DNA from: Armatimonadota bacterium
GTDB taxonomy: Bacteria > Armatimonadota > Zipacnadia > UBA1398 > JAKPQA01
Length of the DNA: 59,186 nucleotides
Direction of reading: 5' to 3'
Assembly (NCBI GenBank): GCA_029547025.1
Contig: JAKPQA010000302.1
Coordinates: 1 to 59,186 of the forward strand
In this document: one piece after another, positions 27,058 to 36,066 of the stretch
Layout: every line of letters begins with the position of its first letter
Position numbering within the stretch: the stretch's first letter is position 1
Notes under the pieces: generated by a model
The model's input: the letters and a program-made list of their open reading frames with translations, nothing else
What the model was told of the DNA's origin: nothing
The model's database searches: none
Translations under genes and position numbers: made by a program

Positions 27058-30000
27058 CTATCCCGCGGGCGGAACCACACTGCCTGTGTAGATCAGGTCG
27101 TCGCTGACCGGAAGGCGCGGGAACCGCGGGAGGTAGTCCCGGGTTCGCACACGGCCATCCGGAGCGGTGTAGGTGTAGAACAGTCTCCGACCCGAGCGCA
27201 GGCCGGGATCGTAGACGTACCGGATCATTCCCCAGTTGGGCGTGCCGGGAGCCGCCCACGGGCCGCTCTGTTCCTTCACGCGATGCTCCGTATCCCACCA
27301 GGACCACTTGTCGCACCAGGCGGCCACGGAGAGGATGTCGGGCATGGTGCTGGGCGCAATCGCACCATTGACGGTCAACCGCATGTTGTAGCGGCGCGAC
27401 TCGATCCAGTCTTCCTGACCACTGAAGTCGAGATCGACATCCGACGGATCCATGACCCCGTCGCCGTTGACATCCTGCTGGGCCCCGGAGGGTGGATAGA
27501 CGTACTCGGCGATGACGCCGTCGCCGTTGCGGTCGATGGCCGCGGCCGATGGGTCGAAGTGGTCGCCCGGTATCACGAAGTAGGTGCCGTTCTGGGCGTA
27601 CATCAGGGCGCTCACGATGGCGTCCATGGGGTAGACCTCGCCCCCGTGGACCAGGCCACTCACCTGCAGCTCCAGGCTCTCGGGCACGGCTGGGTCGTCC
27701 GGTATGGCGTCGATGGGCACGGCGTCCCCGACCCGGGGCTCGATACAGAAGGAGTACAGCTCCAGGGGCTCGCGGAGCGTGGTCGCGGCAGCGATACGGA
27801 AGATGTTGGACTGCCCCACGGCGTCGTCGAAGGGCACGTAGTCGGTTCCCCCGACCCGCAGGGGAATCCGGATGATCTGCACCGCGCCGCTCAGGTACCG
27901 GAAGGGCTGCGGGCCCGTGGCGGCGGGATTCCGGTCGAAGTCATAGGGCGTGTTGTTCACGAACAGGCTGAAAGCGGCTCCCGGCGTCCCCTTCACACGG
28001 AGCTTGAGGAAGATGTCGGCGTTCTCGGCCGTGGAGTCAGCTCGATCATCCCCGTTCCAGTCGTCCACCGCGGTGAAGGAGAACGCTCCCGTGAGCTGAT
28101 CGCCGGCCCGCAGCTCCCAGTGCGAGCGTCCCAGCACGCCCCGCTGGTTTGGGACGATGGGGGCGTTGGTCTGCACCAAGGGCATTAGAACGCGTGTTCC
28201 GTTCACGACCACGCTCTCGCCCGCGAGGAGGGCAATGCGGCTGTTGAGCGCGAGCCCGCGCGCGGTGTCATACTCGCCGAGTGCCGGATCGCGATCGGAC
28301 GGCCGGAGGAGGTTGCCCTCGACGTAGACGTTCCCTTCGGCGATCAGCGTGATGTTGTACTCCCAGTCGGGCCGCAGATCGGGATTGCCGGGTGTGGCGA
28401 GCCGTCCGCTGACCCGCGCGTTGCCGGCCACGTAGATGACGCCATCGCGCGGGTAGTCAATGTAGGCCGTGGTGTCCATGGTACCGTCGCCATCGGCATC
28501 GAGCGGCGCCGTCTGGTCGGGCGTCAGCAGGTCGAACCTGCCGGTGGCCGAGTTCCACGGGATGCGGAAGAACTGAGTGCGGCCTGTGGGATCGGGATGC
28601 AGGCGGACCATGATGTCGGGCACTGCCGGATCATTGCCGAGCGGACCGGCCGACGGGTCTGTGGAGCACCCCAGAGAAGCGGGGGTGTTTGCATCGGCAT
28701 CCAAGAAGATGATCTCGGCGCCCGGCGGCATGTACAGAGGTCCGTACCAGGTGCTGGCATTGGCACCGGCCCCGGTGCGGAGCCACTCCTCTTTCATGGC
28801 CTCGACGTCGGGATTCTGGCGGTCGGTTGGATTGTTGATGAACAAGCTGGTGCCGAAGCCGAGTTGCGCCGTGTTCAGCCGCTGGCCGGCCGGCGCCGGA
28901 TCGGGGTCGCCCGCCACGGGAGCGCCGGTGACATCGAACCACACGCCCGACTCCATGGCGGCCTTCCGCAGGACGCCGTCGCCGTCGCCGTTCGTGCGAT
29001 CGAGCCGGGGCGCGGCCACCCGAATCGCCGCGCGCCCCACCATATGAGGCAAGGGGTAGATGAACCCCAAGTCGTCCATGTACAGCGGCCCAAAGGGGTC
29101 GAAGAAGTAGAACGGGTTGAACAGCGGGTTTGCGATGCCCGGTGCCGAGTACGAGACCTCAGCAACCCCAAGAGCAGCTCCATTGAACCAGAGTTGCGGC
29201 AGCGACATGGCGCCGCCCGGAGGGGCGTTGCGCGTGATGGGACCGGCGATCTGCACGCGCTCTCCGAGCCCCAGGCGTCCTCCCAGGGCCGGGTTGGGCG
29301 CCACCCTTGGGCTGACGGTGGGCTGCTGGTCGAGACGGATCTCCATGGGAACGGGGTTGCTCACGTCGGGCGGGCTCGCCCCGCCGTAGAAGTCCACGCC
29401 CGTGTTCGCGAAGATGCCGCCGTACATGGGCTCGGTTGCGATCTCGTCGGCGCTATCGAGCCCGCCCGAACCGTCGAGGTCGCTGACGTACCCGTTGCCG
29501 TTCAGATCGACCATGGTCGGGGTACCGATGGCCTGTGAGGCGCCAGTGCGGGCTGCGTCGTGGGCCGTGATCAACTGGTCGGTGATGAGGATGGGCAAAT
29601 AGCCCACCGAGAGGCGGTAGACGCCTTCGTTGCCGGGCACGGTGCCCACGGCGACGACGCGGATGTAGTTGGCCATCGGATTGCCACTGAACATCGGCAG
29701 CGGCTGGGCGGCGCCGGCCGCGTTCAGGTAGTCGCTGGGAACATACTCAACCTTGAGCATGGCGCGGCCGCGAAGCGCATCGGCCGTCGGGTCACCGGTG
29801 GGAAGCGGAGCCCCAGCAGTCTGGTCGCCCACTTCAAGTGGCGCCTGGATCTTGACAAAGCCCTCTTCGTGCAGGCCCCGTTCGATCTCGGACTCGCGAT
29901 AGTACGCCAGCACCGAAGGACCGGGCGGTGGAGCCCCCAGATCGTTGGTGTCGAAGGGGTCGTCTGCCGCCCAGTTCGCCAGCCGCAGGTCGGCGCCCAT

Positions 30001-30198
30001 GGGGCTGGTCAGCATCATACGCTGGAACAGGCTGATAGCTCCGTCGGCGCTCTGCTGAGCGGTCAGCACATCGCCCGTGCGCGTGGTGGTGCTCATGGTG
30101 TGGCTGATGACCGCCACGAAGGCGGCGCCCAGGATGGCCATCAGCATGAGCAGTAGCACGGCCAGGACCAAGACCTGACCGGACTCATGCCGGCGCAT
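27058..30198 (-). CDS. Very large GspK/PilX-like pseudopilin
   Basis: About 1046 aa. The N-terminus RRHESGQ followed by the hydrophobic VLVLAVLLLMLMAILGAAFVAVI is the GspK/PilX type: a Gly before the cleavage site and no Glu at +5, then a Ser/Thr-rich helix continuing the pilin stalk. GspK is normally about 325 aa. The enlarged ectodomain carries dockerin-like calcium loops: DLNGNGYVSDLDGSGGLD (near 229), DADGDGTMDTT, DRNGDGVIAEY and DVNGDGVMDPSD (near 908). The start could be ATG at 30198 (GAGGTG 9 bases upstream) or GTG at 30210 (GGGAGG 8 bases upstream). Fifth in the prepilin series, just before the giant proteins. Likely tip of the pseudopilus. Confidence 0.83.
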   Translation of the reverse strand: MRRHESGQVLVLAVLLLMLMAILGAAFVAVISHTMSTTTRTGDVLTAQQSADGAISLFQRMMLTSPMGADLRLANWAADDPFDTNDLGAPPPGPSVLAYYRESEIERGLHEEGFVKIQAPLEVGDQTAGAPLPTGDPTADALRGRAMLKVEYVPSDYLNAAGAAQPLPMFSGNPMANYIRVVAVGTVPGNEGVYRLSVGYLPILITDQLITAHDAARTGASQAIGTPTMVDLNGNGYVSDLDGSGGLDSADEIATEPMYGGIFANTGVDFYGGASPPDVSNPVPMEIRLDQQPTVSPRVAPNPALGGRLGLGERVQIAGPITRNAPPGGAMSLPQLWFNGAALGVAEVSYSAPGIANPLFNPFYFFDPFGPLYMDDLGFIYPLPHMVGRAAIRVAAPRLDRTNGDGDGVLRKAAMESGVWFDVTGAPVAGDPDPAPAGQRLNTAQLGFGTSLFINNPTDRQNPDVEAMKEEWLRTGAGANASTWYGPLYMPPGAEIIFLDADANTPASLGCSTDPSAGPLGNDPAVPDIMVRLHPDPTGRTQFFRIPWNSATGRFDLLTPDQTAPLDADGDGTMDTTAYIDYPRDGVIYVAGNARVSGRLATPGNPDLRPDWEYNITLIAEGNVYVEGNLLRPSDRDPALGEYDTARGLALNSRIALLAGESVVVNGTRVLMPLVQTNAPIVPNQRGVLGRSHWELRAGDQLTGAFSFTAVDDWNGDDRADSTAENADIFLKLRVKGTPGAAFSLFVNNTPYDFDRNPAATGPQPFRYLSGAVQIIRIPLRVGGTDYVPFDDAVGQSNIFRIAAATTLREPLELYSFCIEPRVGDAVPIDAIPDDPAVPESLELQVSGLVHGGEVYPMDAIVSALMYAQNGTYFVIPGDHFDPSAAAIDRNGDGVIAEYVYPPSGAQQDVNGDGVMDPSDVDLDFSGQEDWIESRRYNMRLTVNGAIAPSTMPDILSVAAWCDKWSWWDTEHRVKEQSGPWAAPGTPNWGMIRYVYDPGLRSGRRLFYTYTAPDGRVRTRDYLPRFPRLPVSDDLIYTGSVVPPAG

Positions 30199-30262
30199 TA
30201 CTCTGCGCACCTCACTCGCCTCCCTGCCGCACTTGCCCATGTCGCCGCCCCCACTCCCGTGC

Positions 30263-32278
30263 CTACCGCGGCGAGTTCGACACGCTCAGCTCGCGCCGTA
30301 CGGTGAGCACCTGGGGTTGTCCAGGCTTCCCCGCGTCGTAGACCGCCAAGGTGACCTGCACATCGTTGCGCATCCGGGTCGCATATGTGATGGTGATATC
30401 GTCGCTCTGCGCATAGACCCGGTTGATGTCAGCGAGCGCCATCCCCGCATAGGCCTCCCGCGGCGTGCCCGAACTATCGCGGTAGAACCATCGGAAGTTG
30501 TCGCGGTACTGATACTCGACCACGATCCGCACCAGGCGCGTATCCGGTGGGGACTGCTTATTGAACTCGATGACTCCTGTGATGTCGTTGATCCGGTACT
30601 GGTAGGCGCCCGGTTCGCCGGCGGTGCGTACCATGGTGACCTCGCGAGCGGGATCGTCCAGCGAGAGCAGGCGGACACGCTCGGAGCCCTCAACGACCTT
30701 GTACCGCCGCGGAACGATCACGCCTGGGTCGGGCACCCCGCCGCCCTGGTCGATGGGCTCGAACAACGAGTTGTTGAACGGCCAGACTGCGGGGTCGCGG
30801 TCAAATGTGACCTGGTACTGCACATTGCGCGGCTGCGATGGGTCGAAGGGCGCCAAGCGCCCGATGACCCGGGTCCCGTCGAACTCGGCCGCATCCACGG
30901 TCGAGCGGGCGAACTGCACCGTGCCCGCCACCGTGTTCACCTGAGGCATCAGGCGCAGGTAGTACGGCGGCGGCGTGCCCCCACCACTGACGCGCGATGC
31001 CATCTGGATGATCTTCTCGTTCAAGATGGGCGGGTTCTGGATCTCGCGTGAGTCGGCGAAGTAGAGCAGGCTCAGGTTGTCCCACGGGTCGGCGGGGTCA
31101 TCGGTGGTATCGGTGGCACGGTCGCCGTAGTTCATCAGGTTGATGACCCACGCGGGTGGCGGGTCGTCGGCGTACGTGCCCGGATCATCCGGTCCAGGCA
31201 CCGGGTCCAACATCTGCGTCAGCCACATGCCGTACGACGCCTTGTAGGATGTGGTGTCCCTGGGCGCCTCTGGGGTCGAAGGCCGGTCGGGTTTCGCCGC
31301 GTCGTCGGTGACTGCCTCGGGGACGATAGCCAGGCCGGGCAGCACACCGGGCAGCTCGCCCGTGCCGGTGCCCCACCACTGGGGCTCGTGACGTTCCTCG
31401 CTCGGGTTCCACGCGTACAGCCCGCAATCGGCGTTGCTGGTGGGGGTCAGCGGCTCGGCCAGGTCACGGAACACCGTGCCCAGAGGGCGACTGGATCCGC
31501 CCCAGGTTACCGGCGTGCTATTCATGTAGAAGTAGGGTCCAAATACACTGGTGGGGTAAGCCGCATCATTGGGGTTGGTGACATAGAGGGCCCCATAGAG
31601 GCCCGGATCGTTGAAGGGCGGCTCCCCGAGGTCGAACTCGACACGGTAGAGGACCGCCATGTTCGCGGTGGCCGGATCGGCCAAAGGCCCCATGAGGTTG
31701 GTTCCCGGCAGGGCGATGTATGGGTTCATATAGCCGGTGCGGACCTCCTCGGCCGCATCGGCCCCCCACATGGGTCCCGCAGGTTGGTTGGGCAGCGGGG
31801 CCACGAAGTAGCGGACCACCCTGCCTGTGGGGGTGCCGCCGCCGAAGGGCAACGCGAAGGTTCCTGACGGCCTCACCACGCCGGCAGGACCGGCCGGCGT
31901 CAGATAGAGATCGAGGCGGGAGAGCACGGTGGAGTCGTGACCCTCTGGCAAGTCGGCATCAGTGGTGTCGGGGTCCCAGTCGACCGGAGTGGGGATGACG
32001 AGCTGGGCCTCGGAGATGTCCCGTTCGAGCCGCATCATGACGTTGCCGAGCCGGTCCTGGGCCACGGAGGCCATATTGGTCCGTTCGAGGACCTGGACCG
32101 TCTGGAACATGGGGATGAACAGCAGGCCCATCAGCACGGCCAGGATGACCAGGACCACCAGCATCTCGACCAGGGTGAACCCGGCCCGATGCGTCGAGAC
32201 GGCCCGCGCCGGAAGGGCCAGCCGAGCGCCAAGGCGGCTGTGAAGGATGCCCCACACTGTCTCGCTCAGAACCTTCAC
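30263..32278 (-). CDS. Very large GspJ/PilW-like pseudopilin
   Basis: About 671 aa. Prepilin cleavage motif RAG^FTLVEML (Gly33, Phe34, Glu38 at +5), followed by a hydrophobic helix and LERDISEAQ, typical of GspJ/PilW. The GTG start at 32278 has GGAGGAG about 9 bases upstream. The resulting 33-residue leader is long for a prepilin; a later start is possible but none has a better site. The ectodomain (about 600 aa against about 170 in GspJ) is beta-rich. Near its end is a module TGVIEF followed by VRIVVEYQYRD, echoed in neighbouring proteins. Follows the 276-aa pseudopilin after 94 bases and precedes the K-like gene. Confidence 0.85.
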   Translation of the reverse strand: MKVLSETVWGILHSRLGARLALPARAVSTHRAGFTLVEMLVVLVILAVLMGLLFIPMFQTVQVLERTNMASVAQDRLGNVMMRLERDISEAQLVIPTPVDWDPDTTDADLPEGHDSTVLSRLDLYLTPAGPAGVVRPSGTFALPFGGGTPTGRVVRYFVAPLPNQPAGPMWGADAAEEVRTGYMNPYIALPGTNLMGPLADPATANMAVLYRVEFDLGEPPFNDPGLYGALYVTNPNDAAYPTSVFGPYFYMNSTPVTWGGSSRPLGTVFRDLAEPLTPTSNADCGLYAWNPSEERHEPQWWGTGTGELPGVLPGLAIVPEAVTDDAAKPDRPSTPEAPRDTTSYKASYGMWLTQMLDPVPGPDDPGTYADDPPPAWVINLMNYGDRATDTTDDPADPWDNLSLLYFADSREIQNPPILNEKIIQMASRVSGGGTPPPYYLRLMPQVNTVAGTVQFARSTVDAAEFDGTRVIGRLAPFDPSQPRNVQYQVTFDRDPAVWPFNNSLFEPIDQGGGVPDPGVIVPRRYKVVEGSERVRLLSLDDPAREVTMVRTAGEPGAYQYRINDITGVIEFNKQSPPDTRLVRIVVEYQYRDNFRWFYRDSSGTPREAYAGMALADINRVYAQSDDITITYATRMRNDVQVTLAVYDAGKPGQPQVLTVRRELSVSNSPR

Positions 32279-32372
32279 GGTTGTCGTCTCCTCCAGCCCA
32301 GGGCTGGCCACTCGTCCCGGTTCATGATTACCCGAGCCGGGCCTCGGCCAAACGGCCAGTGCATGCGCGCCA

Positions 32373-33203
32373 TTACCACCAGTCGGCCTCGTTCCGGGGA
32401 AACAGCCATGCCGGGTTCCCCGCGACAACCCAGTCGACGAACCGGTCTTTGACCTCGACACTGCCATTCTTGAACAACACCAGAGTGCGTTCGCGCCGGT
32501 TCTCGCTGGTGTTATCCACCCGATGGTGTGGGCACCACAGGAGGATGGCGTCGCCACTGGGCGAGTAGCGCTGAAGGCCCGGGCACGAGGCATCACCTGT
32601 CACGGGATCGGGTACGGCAAGCCGCGCATCCCAAAGCTGCCTGCGGTATCCCGGGCCGCTCGTGACGGTCGGATCCCGTAGAGGCATGTACTGCCACGAG
32701 GCGGCCTCGCGGTCGTAGTTCTGGTAGCTGCAGTAGTACCAGCTATCGTACCAGTCACGGTAGCTCCGAATGTTGTGTCCACCCGCCGAGTCGTCGATAT
32801 CGACATCGTTGCCGCTGGTGTCCTGCGCCTGCACCTCATAGCACGAGGGGCAGTGGAGGGCGGTCACCGAGTGCAGGTGGCCCGTAGCAGCGAGGATCCA
32901 CAGGCCCGTGCGGTGCGCGGGCTCCCCCCCAGACCAGGTGGGCACATTGTACGCGTCCAGTGTGGGGGTCTCCTCGGCGAACCGCTGGGCTTCGTCGAGG
33001 TCGAAGGGCGGGTATCCCAGCTCATCGGCCTGGTACATCCCGAGGGCCGTGTGGATCATCCGCAACTGGCTCAAGCACTTGAACTGCTCGTGGCTGGAGG
33101 TCAGGTTCTTCACGCTGGCAAAGGTGATGCCGGCCAGCAGGGCCACGATGGCCATGACGACCAGCAGCTCCACCAGCGTCATCCCCGAATGACGGCGATC
33201 CAT
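32373..33203 (-). CDS. Prepilin-like protein (GspG/GspH type)
   Basis: 276 aa with a short leader MDRRHSG^MTLVELLVVM (cleavage after Gly7, Glu12 at +5) and a hydrophobic stalk helix. The post-helix stretch CLSQLRMIHTALGMYQADEL is the conserved pseudopilin helix of the G family. The C-terminus has CPHHR followed by LVLFKNGSVEVK, matching the end of the 232-aa pilin (CPFHR, LVLRLDGSVKAI), so the two share a fold. Start ATG 33203 with GAGGTGG 6 bases upstream. Exported through the inner membrane and processed by the PilD at 36067-36933. Confidence 0.88.
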   Translation of the reverse strand: MDRRHSGMTLVELLVVMAIVALLAGITFASVKNLTSSHEQFKCLSQLRMIHTALGMYQADELGYPPFDLDEAQRFAEETPTLDAYNVPTWSGGEPAHRTGLWILAATGHLHSVTALHCPSCYEVQAQDTSGNDVDIDDSAGGHNIRSYRDWYDSWYYCSYQNYDREAASWQYMPLRDPTVTSGPGYRRQLWDARLAVPDPVTGDASCPGLQRYSPSGDAILLWCPHHRVDNTSENRRERTLVLFKNGSVEVKDRFVDWVVAGNPAWLFPRNEADWW

Positions 33204-33253
33204 GGGTCCCACCTCACTCCAACCGCCCGCGCCAAGACCACGGGTAACGGGGT

Positions 33254-34954
33254 TCACGAGCGGATTGCGAAGCCGTCCACGTCCGCGCACTTGCGCGCAC
33301 CGTTCTCTTCCCAGCACGTCCGCGCTTTGCACGAGATCCCCCGAACGGCGCGGATGCCCTGGCGCGGGTCCGTGGGGTCGAACTCGTGCTTGAGCTCCAC
33401 TTTGTGGCTCCCCACGCCGATCACATGGGTCTCGCCATAGACCCAGCGAATGGCTCCCGTCTCGTCCGCATAGGCATAGTCCACGGCGATGGTGTGCCCG
33501 CCTGCGTCCTGCATGCCTCCCTCGGTATCGGGGGCCGGGTCGGTGGCATTGACACTGAAGAACTGCAGCACCGCCGGCGAACCGAGGATGGTCTCGTCGT
33601 TGAAATACCAGAACTGCTTGATACCGGTCGGGCCGGCCACCGGGTCGATGTAGAGGCGGCCCGATGCGCTGGCCATGCGGGCGAAGCTCTCGGGCGCTAG
33701 ATGCAGCTCCCGCGCCCAGCCGCCCTGGGCCCGGTAGTAGATCCGGACGGGGATGGGGAGCGGCGGCAGCGATGAGTCAAACTCGATACTGCCCCCGACG
33801 TAGTCCACGTCGGTGATCCCCGATCCCGGGGTGAATACCTGGCCATCGGCCTTGCTGACCGCGATAACCGGCTCCGGGATGTGGGTGTAACCGGCGCCAT
33901 CCACCAAACCCTCATCGCTCACGACGAACCCCGTCGGCAGCTTGACCGTCCGCGTGTCCGTCGCCGGGATCAGTGCGTCGACGTAGAGGATGTCGGGAAT
34001 GTCGAAGTCCATGATCAGTGAGTCGGGCTCGCGTGGGTCGGTGATGGAGTTCTCGAACCCGGTTCGTCGGTGCGATTGGATCTCGTAGGTCATGGCCAGG
34101 AGCGAACCCACTTCGGCCTCCTGGCTCGTCAGACGCACAATGCCGAGGGAGCGATCGCTGGCGGAGACATTCTGGTCGATGATGGCGCCACCGACCTCGC
34201 GGTACACGGTCAGCGAGTTCGGGACCATATCGCGCCCGGCGGACCACTGCAGCGTACCATCCGTCCCGGGCGCTGCCGTGAAGGCCTGCCCGATGACATC
34301 AACGAGACTGCCACTGTCCAGATAGGTGTAGCACGCGCGGAAGTTGGACACGGCCACTTCGGGCGACTGCGGGAAGGCGATGGTCCCGGTTGCCCAATCG
34401 GTGACCACATACCGAAACGGTCCCTGCGTCGACCAGAGGTCGTTTAGGGTGCCGACCATGGGCACGGGCGTGGGATGGTAGACCCAGGCGGACTCGGGAC
34501 GCACGGGGCCGTACCGCGCCAGATGGGCGACGCTTGCGGCATTGGCGACGGGCACGCGGAACCGCTCACCGACCACCAGTGTAGGAAAGACGAGCGACCG
34601 GGCTCCCGCCGCCTGGCTCGCGAGATGGCTGAACTGGTACACGTCGGTCATGCTGACATCGTGGACCAGGGCATAGCCCTGGGTCAGGTCGGAGGCATCG
34701 ATCGCGATCGCATGGCACACGGCATCGGGCCGCAGCTCAGGCTGGGTGCGCAGCGTCTCGATCATCTGCGACGCCAACTGGGACGCCGCCAGTCGCGTTC
34801 CCTGGCTCGGCATGATGGCCAGGCCGGGGATCAAGACGCGAACGATGGCGAACATGCCCACGGCCAGGATCACCATGGCGACGAGGATCTCCACCAGGCT
34901 CATGCCCGGTGCCGATCGCATGCCCGGTACCGTCTTTCGGCCGCCGACTCCCAT
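33254..34954 (-). CDS. Large GspI/PilV-like pseudopilin
   Basis: 566 aa. After a 17-residue leader, PG^MSLVEILVAMVILAVGMF is the GspI/PilV type N-terminus (Glu at +5, Met-rich start). GspI is usually about 125 aa. The extended beta-rich ectodomain contains at least two copies of a strand pattern in which a Gly-Ser-Ile-Glu-Phe or Gly-Ile-Val-Arg-Leu strand is followed by VRIYYRA or AMTYEI. Two Cys pairs near the C-terminus (CKARTC, then RKC) could form disulfides. ATG 34954 has GGAGGA upstream. Second in the G-I-G-J-K order. Confidence 0.85.
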   Translation of the reverse strand: MGVGGRKTVPGMRSAPGMSLVEILVAMVILAVGMFAIVRVLIPGLAIMPSQGTRLAASQLASQMIETLRTQPELRPDAVCHAIAIDASDLTQGYALVHDVSMTDVYQFSHLASQAAGARSLVFPTLVVGERFRVPVANAASVAHLARYGPVRPESAWVYHPTPVPMVGTLNDLWSTQGPFRYVVTDWATGTIAFPQSPEVAVSNFRACYTYLDSGSLVDVIGQAFTAAPGTDGTLQWSAGRDMVPNSLTVYREVGGAIIDQNVSASDRSLGIVRLTSQEAEVGSLLAMTYEIQSHRRTGFENSITDPREPDSLIMDFDIPDILYVDALIPATDTRTVKLPTGFVVSDEGLVDGAGYTHIPEPVIAVSKADGQVFTPGSGITDVDYVGGSIEFDSSLPPLPIPVRIYYRAQGGWARELHLAPESFARMASASGRLYIDPVAGPTGIKQFWYFNDETILGSPAVLQFFSVNATDPAPDTEGGMQDAGGHTIAVDYAYADETGAIRWVYGETHVIGVGSHKVELKHEFDPTDPRQGIRAVRGISCKARTCWEENGARKCADVDGFAIRS

Positions 34955-35045
34955 TGCTCTCACCGTCCTCCGGCACCCACATCCCACCGGCTCGGTCCGC
35001 AAAGCGCACTCGGCCAAGCGCCCCTCGACGCTCGCCCCGGCCCCA

Positions 35046-35744
35046 CTACTCGGCGGGCTGGGTGGGCCACTTCCCCTCAGCTTCCCACCGAGTCACATCG
35101 TTGGCTTCGTCCTGCATGGCTCTGGGGATGGCCTTGACACTGCCATCCAGGCGCAGGACCAGCTCGGTGTCACCCATACGATGGAAAGGACAGTGGGTGA
35201 TGATGGTGGTCTTGGGCGCCTGGGAGTTGACGAGGAAGGGAAACTCGGTCCACTTCCGTACCGGTGCAGGCACGGGGCCGCCAGACTGAGCGACATCGTA
35301 GTAGAGCGATCGGGGGGCCTCGTAGCCCTCGGGCGTATAGCCCCAGAAGTTGTAGAGCAGCCGGTCTTGGATGTTGGCCGGCACATTGGGGTTGCGCCCT
35401 TCGAAGTCGTAGGCGTAGCTGAAGGCGACGCCGTCGACGAAGTCAGAGGCCGACCGTTCATCTTCCTTGCAGACCATCGGCAGGCTCAGATTGGTCTTCG
35501 TCAGCGCGACCAATCCACCGTAGGGGTTGTAGTTCGCGCCGTCCCACGGCGAGGGCGGGTAGGCGTGGTGGTCCTGGTAGTACTGCCCAAGGGCCACAGC
35601 GATCTGATGGAGATTCGCCGTGCAGGCCCGTTTGGCGCCTTCGGCCATGACCTTGTTGTAGACGGGGAACAGGAAGGCCGCCAGTATGGCGATGATGACG
35701 ATGACCACCAACAGCTCGATGAGCGTGAATCCGCGCATTCTCAT
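35046..35744 (-). CDS. Prepilin/major pseudopilin candidate (GspG/PilA-like)
   Basis: 232 aa, the most typical pilin of the set: leader MRMRG^FTLIELLVVIVIIAILAAF with Glu at +5 and no insertions. The downstream stalk RACTANLHQIAVALGQYYQDH and the YPPSPWDG loop match G-type pseudopilins of Armatimonadota/Planctomycetes style. The C-terminus carries CPFHR and LVLRLDGSV. The start ATG 35744 has GAGGAGG 6 bases upstream, the best ribosome site in the cluster, in line with high expression. First pilin gene after pilD, following a hairpin-containing gap. Candidate for the main filament subunit. Confidence 0.9.
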   Translation of the reverse strand: MRMRGFTLIELLVVIVIIAILAAFLFPVYNKVMAEGAKRACTANLHQIAVALGQYYQDHHAYPPSPWDGANYNPYGGLVALTKTNLSLPMVCKEDERSASDFVDGVAFSYAYDFEGRNPNVPANIQDRLLYNFWGYTPEGYEAPRSLYYDVAQSGGPVPAPVRKWTEFPFLVNSQAPKTTIITHCPFHRMGDTELVLRLDGSVKAIPRAMQDEANDVTRWEAEGKWPTQPAE

Positions 35745-36066
35745 CGCGCGCCTCCTCAATGCCGGGGCCCATGCCCCGCAGCGCCCCGGCGCGTATGCCG
35801 CCGCGGCGCTCTCGGTCGCTTGTTGTCCCTTTCGGCCGCCCGAGTGCGGGCTTCACTGTCTTCCTGAATCGCGCCAAAACTCCTCGTCGAGTACCACTCA
35901 ACCGGGAGGCCGGCTTGGGCCGGCCTCCCGAAGGAGTGCTGCGGGATTCTGAAGCCCTATCTCCCTGCACCGCCACTCGATCCACCACCCGTGACCGCCT
36001 TGGCTTCGGATCTCCCGCACTGAGAGGTTACCCGAATGCGGCGGAGAGCAAACCGGTCGCGTGCAT
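35745..36066 (-). other. 322-base gap between pilD and the first prepilin gene
   Basis: Holds the hairpin at 35903-35930 and a second GC palindrome close to the pilin start (GCCGGGGC / GCCCCGGC, about 35762-35793). I see no good promoter hexamers and no coding frame with family features. It is the longest gap inside the pil gene series and would form the leader of the pilin message. Confidence 0.6.
35903..35930 (-). terminator. Strong hairpin (attenuator or processing site) upstream of the main pilin gene
   Basis: A perfect 12-bp stem (CGGGAGGCCGGC / GCCGGCCTCCCG) with a TTGG/CCAA loop. No T-run follows on either strand, so it is not a textbook terminator. An mRNA-processing or 5'-stabilising element for pilin mRNA is equally plausible. 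Confidence 0.5.
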
